Below, in pieces: positions 58,801-64,000 of a DNA stretch of 64,000 nucleotides (the stretch's first letter is position 1; every line of letters starts with the position of its first letter). A program made the translations under genes and the position numbers. Below the pieces are notes generated by a model. The model saw nothing but the letters and a program-made list of their open reading frames with translations. It was not told the DNA's origin and did not search any database. Source of the stretch: Symbiodinium microadriaticum (lineage: Eukaryota; Sar; Dinophyceae; Suessiales; Symbiodiniaceae); assembly GCA_001939145.1 (NCBI GenBank), contig LSRX01000343.1, positions 290,457 through 354,456 of the forward strand. The letters run 5' to 3'.

Positions 58801-59306
58801 CAGCGGGGACTTCATTACCCTGTTTCTCACAAACCGAGAACACCACTAAAATTCCTAGCCGCAGCAGCAACAGCAACAACAACACCAACAACAGCAACCA
58901 TCACGACGACAGCGACGACGACGGCGGTATGGTAGTTACACTAGAAGAGTGATAATGGTGATAGTCACTATGTTAGCAGTGCTAGACTGAGTCAGGGGAG
59001 GAGATACACAAATAGGCATGCCAACAATGTGCAACAGCAGCAACAGGAGGAGATGCAGCATGAGGACGAGGAGCAAGTCGCAGTGAAGTGACACCCATCC
59101 GACTTCGACTTCGACTGCTGCTCCCTGCTGCGGCTTCTGAAGGCTTCTCCTACCGCACTAGACCACTACCGCTGCCAATCATGTTCCGTAACTCTCTCCC
59201 AATCCACCCATACAGCGATGACGACGTAGAACCAGCATGACTTCATGACTACTGCTGCTGCTGCCGCGCTGCTACTATTGTCACCACCACCACCACCACC
59301 ACCACC

Positions 59307-59337
<31 letters not shown>

Positions 59338-62300
59338 CCACCACCACCACCACGACAAAGACGACGTCGACGACGACGACCACGACCGAGACCGCGACCG
59401 CGACCACGACCACGACGACTGAGGCTGCGGCTACGGCTAAGACGAAAACAACTGAGAATACTACTACTGATACCACGACGGCGCAGCCGTTGTAACCATG
59501 AACACCGTGCTCCGGCTTTCCAGAACATCAATGAGTTTAGTCTTCCTAATAAACCCCCTAGGCCCAACAAGCGAGGAAATGTAACCCAATTGACTATTGA
59601 GTTACGTTCAAAGCCCGAGTCTTTCGTGCCCAGTCCTAGCTTGCTCTTCGACCAACCCCACTCGTTCTGCGAGCCGTCCAGCTCCTGAGCAGGAAGCATG
59701 ACGGGCACTCGTCTCCGTCGTGGCCGTACAGCAGCAGATGCAGCGCTTCAGAAAGGAAGCAGAAGCAGGGACTGTGGGAGTAGGAGCAGCAGTAGAACTA
59801 GTAGAGATCACTAGTAGCAGCAGTAGTAGTAGTAGTAGTAGTAGTAGTAGTTGTTGTTGTTGGACACTGTTAAGCATGCTGATGCAGGATCGAAGCTACA
59901 GTGAGGCTGGTGCTGACATCGGATGGCTATCGTTTTCCCAATTCCATGTATCGTGGCGTTAGTTGGAGGGCCGAATGCTGGAAGTCAAACGGGTCCGAAA
60001 ACTGGCAGAAAGGCTCGACAAGCCCGGCACACCACCCCGCAGGCCTCGTACATCATCTTGTCAAGCTCCGCCTCTGCTGCAGACAGCGCGCAAGTCCCCT
60101 CTTCGGGAAGTCTGCTGCATCAACCTCTTCCTTGCTTCAACAAGGAATCCAAAGCCCTCAAGGTTTTCGACAGAAACGCGATCACGAGCCCTAAAGCCCA
60201 AAACCGCGATCCCCAAAATTCCTGAACCCTGGAACCCTCAAAAACTTCGTGCAGTACCTAGCAGTAGTCAGATGGCTGTCGCCATCAGCGCCACCTTCTA
60301 TACTAGCTCAAGAGCCCTTCTCACTTGCTCAGCCCCTGAAGCTTGCTCCATGGACCACTGTGTCATGTAGGGGCCGTAGTTGGAATCGGGATTTGTGACA
60401 GAGTGTGCTATACGTGTAATCAAGAACCCTCGGCAAGCAAATTTGGTACTTCTTCCAACATCCTTCGAGTCATGGCGTCAAGAAATCCAGCCGAGCGGGT
60501 TGACTCTGCATGGCTGAGGTGACTCAGATAGGAGTGTGTTACAGGGGTCCGGGGTCCGAAGAATTAGCTAGCTGTTGGCAACAAATATTCCTTTATTGTC
60601 CCTATACTATTAAATCCTGTAAAATACACGGCCTTATGAGACACCAACACTAATCATCAGAAACACCTCTGCGCAGATTACCGCAGACCGGCCTGCTCTA
60701 GCACGCTCTTCCCAAAGAGCTTGGGTGCTATCATCTCGTTGACATTCTTCACAGCTGTCAGCACCTCGAGAAGGAAGCATACCCACTGGCAAAAAGGCAG
60801 AAGAGGGATCCATCAAGGGGTTTAGGGTTTAGGGCTTAAGGTTTAGGGTTTAGGGTTCAAGGTTTTGGATTTTGGGTTGAGGCTGAAAGCAGGAGAATCT
60901 ATCAAGGAGCTGGCGATACAAAATCCCTCTACCTACCCAACTCTACTTCTGACTTCCAACGGTTGAAGCGACAAGCAAAGCAGTTCCGGCGACTACTGAC
61001 CCAAAGCCTTACGAGCCGTTGACTCTCTGCTGGAATGCAAAGACCGAGCTTGGCACACCTTTGCCCAAGTACCTGCGGAGCTCGGGGAAGTAACCACCGG
61101 GCACGGGGTCAATCGGAGCCAGTCTGTTCCTCGCTTCTGCGCCTCCTCATCATCATCTGTATGATGTTTTCGATATAATGCCAATCGTAACGAGCTTTAC
61201 CATAATGATTATCGTCATCATCATCACCAACAGAATCCACATCCTCTTCGTCGCCTCTTGCTCCTGCTTCTGCTCAGCGGCAGCATCAGCACGGCCATCC
61301 TCATCGTCGTCGTTGTCAGCAGCAGCAGAACCATCATTTTTGAGGTCATGTTCAAAAAGATGGCCACCGACACCATCTTCATGCTCCTCCTCGCCACGTC
61401 AGTGTCAACAGCAGTATGATCACCATCAACATGTTCCATGCAGTCGTTGTCTCCGCCTTCCTGGTCCTCGTCAGCGTCTCCATCATCATCTTCTGAACCA
61501 CCAATCATGATCATCAAAGGCCCTGCTCTTCTTCATGATTGCGATGAGCAGTACCACCATCATCACCAGCTCTTGTCGCAAGCATCATCGCCTCAACCCA
61601 AAAATGTTTACGATTCCTCCGATGGGTTATATTGTATGTCTGCACACCTTTTGCATCCTACAGACTTCCCCCGCTCACTGCTGCCTGTTGGGATCTTTGT
61701 CTCGCAGCTCCAGCGCCTCGTACACACCTGTAGAGGCACCTTCAGGGTGGGTCGCTGAGGCTTTTCAGAAATTCACGATATTTTTGCATGGTTTGGGCGA
61801 TGTTTAGGACATAGGGTTTAGGGGCGTCGACATTGCACGAAATCTCACCCGAAGTCTAAACATCCTGAACGCTAAAATGCCAAAGTGATTGCCCCACGGC
61901 TCCATGCAACTGGACAAGTCTTTCTTTGGCCGATAAGGGCTTGCTACATAGGCACTTTGAGGTCCAAGCATATAGTATATCGGTACTTGGACCTTCAGGC
62001 ATGATGATGGATATCGGAGATCTCCATCGTAGGTGTCGGAATGCTCGAACACTCAAGAACAAGAATCTGACCACGGCAAAGCGTCATGTTTTCATCCGAA
62101 AGCAACTTCTAACTAATGGGTAACGTGATGACGGCAACAACACACGCACACGCACACACACACACACACATATTATATATATATATATACACACAGATTT
62201 ATGCCACCAACAACGACTGAGATGCTGGCACGAGTAGCATTTGTGTTAATTCCGAAGAGCAGTCACGAAGTCGATGGACAATGATGCAAGACTGACACAC

Positions 62301-62910
62301 ATAATCAACGGCAAGTCACCGGCAACAGGTGCAGCGGCCCAAACCATAACAACGACAACGCCCATAGCAGGAACCGAAAGACTCGACCAACAGACATGAG
62401 AGCATCTGCAAAGCCAAACAGTATGCACGCCAGCACGATAAACGCCAGGTTCCGTCAACCTTCAAAGACATCTCCCTGACCCTCCACCCCCAAAAGCCTG
62501 AACCAGAAACCCTAATTAAACCCGCTCGGGGTCTTTATTTCAGTCTGGTCGTTGACACATAGGCTGCGAGGCTTCCCGATCGGGAGGCTCTACATGAACC
62601 CGCAAAAACCCATAACCTTAGGAAAATCGCTAAGTCCTTAACCCTTGAACCCTGGACATCGCTCAACCCGACTTCCTATACTAAACGCTTATCGCATCTT
62701 GAAAGGAACCTGTAAGAAAGTACCCTAAACACCAAATCCTAACCCTTGTGGTAACACTTACGGAGCCCTTCTTATCCTCAAACCCTTAAATTCGATTCCC
62801 AGGTCCCTAAACCCTAAACCCAAACCCTTGATTCGGAGCCCGGGTCCTTCCCAGACCCCACCTGAAGGTACTGCTGCTCGGAAGAGGCCTTTGTCGGTAG
62901 CCAGATCGAC
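42456..62910 (-). CDS. ENO: Enolase (2-phosphoglycerate dehydratase), 27 exons, 5' partial
   Basis: Enolase converts 2-phosphoglycerate to phosphoenolpyruvate in glycolysis. Exons, 5' to 3': 62862-62910, 61685-61739, 61057-61072, 60693-60764, 60045-60071, 59636-59684, 58765-58784, 58406-58455, 58047-58119, 56957-57001, 55825-55887, 54823-54852, 54206-54245, 53358-53401, 52640-52672, 52259-52309, 51394-51443, 50793-50849, 49643-49679, 48844-48891, 48103-48174, 47298-47321, 46831-46884, 45815-45829, 44970-45005, 43575-43648, 42456-42579. They total 1308 nt, in phase throughout (435 codons plus TAG). All active-site positions are present: SHAGN, EFM, GDEGG, D in DVAASEF, SIEDP, GDD, LLLK, SHRSGE and GQIKTG. 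The EWGW insertion known from plant and alveolate enolases is present (exon 6). All introns end in AG; donors are 19 GC, 4 GA and 3 GT. Only about 20 N-terminal residues are missing, beyond the right edge. The C terminus ([18 protein letters not shown]) is longer than usual. Confidence 0.97.
43575..43648 (-). CDS. ENO: Enolase exon 26 in window
   Basis: [20 protein letters not shown] then CRSE. Donor GC. Confidence 0.97.
43717..43835. repeat. AT/CATATA and CA microsatellite
   Basis: AT-dominated with CATATA and an AC run, in the last-but-one region of the enolase gene. Confidence 0.9.
43899..44032. repeat. GTGA tetranucleotide repeat
   Basis: GTGA units with GCGA and GGGA variants. Confidence 0.9.
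44170..44300. repeat. CATA and GCAT tetranucleotide repeat
   Basis: CATA run, ACAC interruption, then GCAT run. Confidence 0.9.
44970..45005 (-). CDS. ENO: Enolase exon 25 in window
   Basis: [12 protein letters not shown]. Donor GC. Confidence 0.97.
45161..45295. repeat. AT and CT microsatellite
   Basis: ATATATATATT blocks, then a CT run. Confidence 0.9.
45494..45591. mobile_element. MITE-like element, family D copy 3 in enolase intron
   Basis: CTCTCTAAAATTACGGTCCC at one end, ATCTCGAGAACTACCCATG at the other, core TATAAGGGTGCCGTATTATT. A half-copy (ATGGTTCTCTAATTTGGTG) lies just upstream at 45399. Confidence 0.7.
45815..45829 (-). CDS. ENO: Enolase microexon, 15 nt
   Basis: DRGWG, needed to complete the [14 protein letters not shown] stretch. 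Acceptor CCAG, donor GC. Confidence 0.88.
46010..46445. repeat. CAG/TAG microsatellite, 435 bases
   Basis: AGC, AGT and CGT triplets in blocks, in an enolase intron. The long Ser, Leu, Thr and Val frames on both strands are repeat products. Confidence 0.95.
46831..46884 (-). CDS. ENO: Enolase exon 23 in window
   Basis: [18 protein letters not shown]. Donor GA (GACCGC). Confidence 0.95.
47298..47321 (-). CDS. ENO: Enolase exon 22 in window, 24 nt
   Basis: ACNALLLK with the catalytic base Lys. Donor GC. Confidence 0.95.
47795..47933 (+). CDS. Candidate antisense exon with C2H2-like finger in an enolase intron
   Basis: After AAG the plus frame reads [20 protein letters not shown], then [20 protein letters not shown] and TGA. 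The CxxC...HxxH spacing resembles a zinc finger, although HxxH is shorter than the usual HxxxH. No other exon of it was found. Confidence 0.3.
48103..48174 (-). CDS. ENO: Enolase exon 21 in window
   Basis: [20 protein letters not shown] then EDGD; third metal-binding Asp. Donor GC. Confidence 0.97.
48844..48891 (-). CDS. ENO: Enolase exon 20 in window
   Basis: [16 protein letters not shown]. Acceptor GGAG, donor GC. Confidence 0.95.
49643..49679 (-). CDS. ENO: Enolase exon 19 in window
   Basis: [12 protein letters not shown] with the second metal-binding residue (Glu). Donor GT. Confidence 0.95.
49779..49976. repeat. CTA, CCGCTA and CCACTA compound repeat
   Basis: CTA triplets give way to CCGCTA hexamers (about eight), then CCACTA hexamers (about nine), then CTA and CGA. 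Lies in an enolase intron. Confidence 0.95.
50056..50184. mobile_element. MITE-like element, family D copy 4 with a heptamer insertion
   Basis: Ends GAGTAGTTCTCTAAAGTAGG and complement CCCTAATCTAGAGAACCACC. About 18 extra bases containing GAGGGTTTAGG sit at about 50101-50118 relative to copies 2 and 3. In an enolase intron. Confidence 0.8.
50793..50849 (-). CDS. ENO: Enolase exon 18 in window
   Basis: [18 protein letters not shown]. Donor GA (GAGCCA). Confidence 0.95.
51235..51325. mobile_element. Diverged family E element in enolase intron
   Basis: GTAGGGGCCACAATAATTTGAG left end, GGGTTCTGGGG, and AAGGAACC at the right. Confidence 0.5.
51394..51443 (-). CDS. ENO: Enolase exon 17 in window
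   Basis: [16 protein letters not shown]. Donor GC; the exact G at the border is ambiguous. Confidence 0.93.
51688..51802. mobile_element. Diverged family E element in enolase intron
   Basis: ATGTAGGGGTCATAGAATCATT and ATAGGGGCC ends; the 19-base GTGCTATATAATTAA-type unit is duplicated inside. Confidence 0.5.
52259..52309 (-). CDS. ENO: Enolase exon 16 in window
   Basis: [17 protein letters not shown] with the first metal-binding Asp. Donor GC. Confidence 0.95.
52640..52672 (-). CDS. ENO: Enolase exon 15 in window, 33 nt
   Basis: [11 protein letters not shown]. Donor GC. Confidence 0.93.
52736..52942 (+). CDS. Candidate cysteine-rich open frame antisense to enolase intron
   Basis: ATG to TGA, 68 codons with good bias: [53 protein letters not shown]. 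Could be a nested gene or a chance frame. Confidence 0.3.
   Translation: MITDHYRRYFELCLGCPPDLQEYCEEFCCSCAIATIHTCYPTQSKACADLGCIPSPVYPSAARRRGLG
53145..53217. repeat. CTGT and GGCT tetranucleotide repeat
   Basis: CTGT run, GGCT run, CTGT run, inside an enolase intron. Confidence 0.95.
53358..53401 (-). CDS. ENO: Enolase exon 14 in window
   Basis: [15 protein letters not shown]. Donor GC. Confidence 0.95.
54206..54245 (-). CDS. ENO: Enolase exon 13 in window
   Basis: [13 protein letters not shown] with catalytic Glu. Donor GC. Confidence 0.95.
54823..54852 (-). CDS. ENO: Enolase exon 12 in window, 30 nt
   Basis: [10 protein letters not shown]. Donor GC. Confidence 0.95.
55282..55623 (-). CDS. 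Candidate open frame in an enolase intron, same strand
   Basis: 113 codons with protein-like text: [39 protein letters not shown] and [20 protein letters not shown]. It is not enolase and is spliced out in the enolase model. Might be a nested gene or remnant. Confidence 0.3.
   Translation of the reverse strand: MGSTSFEVLFAALGLDRFSFGGDSFLGSLGSFGRLDDYDGSLYMTRVHGSVEGAGFYVSFWRTHLKRDKLLHIRSLVNQPGHHHSFRVLCQSEKFGGHMPQRLLKLLLSMWTS
55654..55750. mobile_element. MITE-like hairpin, family G (single copy)
   Basis: Ends GACGAAATGACCCTTAAAAG and complement CTTTTAGGGTTCATTTCGTC, AT-rich core. 97 bases, in an enolase intron. Confidence 0.8.
55825..55887 (-). CDS. ENO: Enolase exon 11 in window
   Basis: [20 protein letters not shown] then E. 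Acceptor CGAG, donor GC. Confidence 0.95.
56104..56385 (+). CDS. Candidate open frame antisense to an enolase intron
   Basis: 93 codons: [60 protein letters not shown], then TGA. Family unknown. Confidence 0.25.
   Translation: MLFFCRGCYDLLRKRPGGNAALGVLKLRGGVVGVVSNSLVIGTIGAETPSEGNGEGNRTVGTMRASIAAKGSCETLCGRCVQEQFLRSAADDT
56770..56859. mobile_element. MITE-like hairpin, family A copy 4 in enolase intron
   Basis: 90 bases; ends CCCATAGGCCCCTAAGTAGT and a complement that matches it almost perfectly. The best-preserved copy, so possibly the youngest. Confidence 0.88.
56957..57001 (-). CDS. ENO: Enolase exon 10 in window
   Basis: [15 protein letters not shown] with the catalytic His. Donor GC. 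Confidence 0.95.
57373..57480. mobile_element. MITE-like element, family E copy in enolase intron
   Basis: ATGCAGGGGCCTTAACAACTAG, CTCCTTTATAGTATGCTTATA, AAGGAACC, GTAGGCTTCTACATT. Confidence 0.7.
58047..58119 (-). CDS. ENO: Enolase exon 9 in window
   Basis: [20 protein letters not shown] then PAFN. Donor GC. Confidence 0.95.
58406..58455 (-). CDS. ENO: Enolase exon 8 in window
   Basis: [16 protein letters not shown]. Donor GC. Confidence 0.95.
58765..58784 (-). CDS. ENO: Enolase microexon, 20 nt
   Basis: Completes Gly and adds ANAILA. Donor GA (GAGTCG). Confidence 0.9.
59283..59352. repeat. CCA trinucleotide repeat
   Basis: Nearly pure CCA triplets, then CGA/CCG triplets to about 59420, in an enolase intron. 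Confidence 0.95.
59636..59684 (-). CDS. ENO: Enolase exon 6 in window
   Basis: [16 protein letters not shown] with the EWGW insertion. Donor GA (GACTGG). Confidence 0.95.
60045..60071 (-). CDS. ENO: Enolase exon 5 in window, 27 nt
   Basis: AELDKMMYE. Donor GC. Confidence 0.93.
60365..60430. mobile_element. Degenerate family E element in enolase intron
   Basis: ATGTAGGGGCCGTAGTTGGAAT at the left and CAAGAACCCT at the right. Confidence 0.4.
60693..60764 (-). CDS. ENO: Enolase exon 4 in window
   Basis: [20 protein letters not shown] then VLEQ. Donor GC. Confidence 0.95.
61057..61072 (-). CDS. ENO: Enolase microexon, 16 nt
   Basis: Completes Arg and adds YLGKG. Acceptor GCAG, donor GT (GTGCCA). 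Confidence 0.9.
61685..61739 (-). CDS. ENO: Enolase exon 2 in window
   Basis: [17 protein letters not shown], the mobile catalytic loop with Ser. Donor GC. Confidence 0.95.
62140..62192. repeat. CA and AT microsatellite
   Basis: CACACG/CA run followed by an AT run, in an enolase intron. Confidence 0.9.
62862..62910 (-). CDS. ENO: Enolase exon (first in window)
   Basis: [16 protein letters not shown] plus the first base of Gly. Donor GT. The preceding RGNPTVEV-type exon is not in the window. Confidence 0.95.
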
Positions 62911-62943
62911 CTGTTGCCATCGGATCCCGAGACCCTCTAAACC

Positions 62944-63052
62944 CTACCTTAACCAACCAAAACCTACTTTTTTTGTGGGGTCCCTACACATTGCATAATC
63001 TTAGGGTTTATAATAAGAACCTACAAAAAAGTAGGATTTGGTAGGTTAAGAT
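62944..63052. mobile_element. MITE-like hairpin, family I (single copy)
   Basis: Arms TACCTTAACCAACCAAAACC and complement, continuing through CTACTTTTTTTGT. 109 bases, loop with CTTAGGGTTTATAATAAG. Lies just upstream of the first enolase exon seen. Confidence 0.8.
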
Positions 63053-63126
63053 AAACCCTAGACTTGCTTTTGCTTGGGGTTTGTAGGGCTGAAGGATCCA
63101 AGGTGTAGTCTTTTCTGGCTGTGTCT

Positions 63127-63230
63127 AATATCGGGACCTTAATAATTAGAATAGGGTTTGGGGGTATTTGCTACTATAATTATAATAAGGAGACCCCAAA
63201 ACCCTATTCTAATTGTTAAGGCCCCTACAC
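63127..63230. mobile_element. MITE-like hairpin, family E copy
   Basis: Good inverted ends: GACCTTAATAATTAGAATAG and CTATTCTAATTGTTAAGGCC. Core with ACTATAATTATAATAAGGAG. Confidence 0.85.
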
Positions 63231-63725
63231 TAGGGGGTTCAGGGTTTGCGAGATCTGTAGCTGCGCCGGTTTTGGGTCACGCTTCTGTGCTTTGTATAAG
63301 GGTTGGAGCAGGGTTCTCTACGGGGTTGAGAAGTTTAGGGTCTTTAGAGCTTTTGGGTTAAGGCTCTAGGGTGTCAGGGCGAGAGGTTTCGCACTCCATG
63401 TGATACCAGAAACCCTCAACCCTACACTATGTCATTAAAACCCTAACGCCTACCAGAGGGGTTACCATAAGGTTTAAGGTTTCGGGCCTAATTAGGCCTG
63501 TGGCTGACAGTTCAGAAGCTAGGGTTCATGGTTTTGCTTTGAGTTCCTAAACCCTAAAAACCCTAAACATCCTAAAAACCCTAACTCCGACAAAACCTTA
63601 AACCCTTAAAAACCCTTAACCCCGCAAAGACCAACACAGACCCCTGCCCAATGTCTCGAAGGCCATGAGCCTCCATAAACGCTGTCGCAAATGGGTTAAT
63701 AAGGGCTACAACTGATCACAGACTA

Positions 63726-63810
63726 ATGTAGGGGCCTTCATATTTAGAATAGGGTCTTGGGGTCCTTTATAGTATAATTAGTAATAATACTTAAGGTGAG
63801 GCCCCTATAT
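63726..63810. mobile_element. MITE-like element, family E copy
   Basis: ATGTAGGGGCCTTCATATTTAG and GAGGCCCCTATAT ends with TTTATAGTATAATTAG between them. Confidence 0.75.
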
Positions 63811-64000
63811 TATTGACAGGGTCTCATCGAGGTCAGAACCATTTTATCAGGGTTTAGGGTTTTGGCTTGAGGGCTGTATCACAGCTCTGAGGCCTCTTCG
63901 GAGGCGCGAGGTACGGCTCTGCCGCATTTTCTCGTGACTTGACGAAGACCCTTCTTGTGACAAAAATGTCGTGAAATCTTGCTGGTGAAATGCCGATGGA

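Noticed and set aside
1..64000. tRNA, rRNA and spliceosomal RNA genes
   Set aside because: No cloverleaf with conserved box sequences or rRNA-like stretch was recognised by eye; a covariance-model scan would settle this.

Overview
This window looks like nuclear DNA of a dinoflagellate. Three things point there. (1) Genes are cut into many tiny exons whose introns start mostly with GC or GA instead of GT and end in AG. (2) Short, mostly degenerate copies of a TTTAGGG/CCCTAAA telomere-type heptamer are scattered over the whole window. (3) Unique coding islands lie in a sea of microsatellites and short palindromic elements. No bacterial operons, tRNA or rRNA genes were seen. Most long open frames are microsatellites or frames through the heptamer repeats, not genes.

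Reading very short exons by protein similarity and phase gave two firm genes. Enolase runs on the minus strand from 62910 to 42456 in 27 exons (435 codons; about the first 20 residues lie past the right edge). Every exon joins in phase and every catalytic residue is present; 19 of 26 donors are GC, 4 are GA and 3 are GT. A second minus-strand gene (20160 to 11296, 10 exons found, own stop codon) encodes six copies of a four-cysteine repeat that I do not recognise.

On the plus strand, 27616-29037 holds the last three exons of an unrecognised 199-residue alpha-helical protein. Just downstream (29060-31120) lies the C-terminal half of a DNA cytosine-5 methyltransferase-like protein (target-recognition region, motifs IX and X) whose catalytic motifs I could not find. 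A probable plus-strand gene for a small single-pass membrane protein lies at 6294-9524, and a possible minus-strand gene at 478-1118. Many single candidate exons are listed at low confidence, because a lone exon of 50-100 bases can look coding in several frames.

Layout: minus (0.5-1.1 kb), plus (6.3-10.9), minus (11.3-20.2), plus (21-31), mixed and weak (31-42), minus (42.5-62.9). Between genes and inside introns sit at least nine families of 80-130 bp inverted-repeat (MITE-like) elements, lettered A to J here, several with 2-12 copies, plus many simple repeats. Stretches not listed hold degenerate heptamer motifs or sequence in which I see nothing clear. There is an 8-base assembly gap at 24741 and a single N at 27590.
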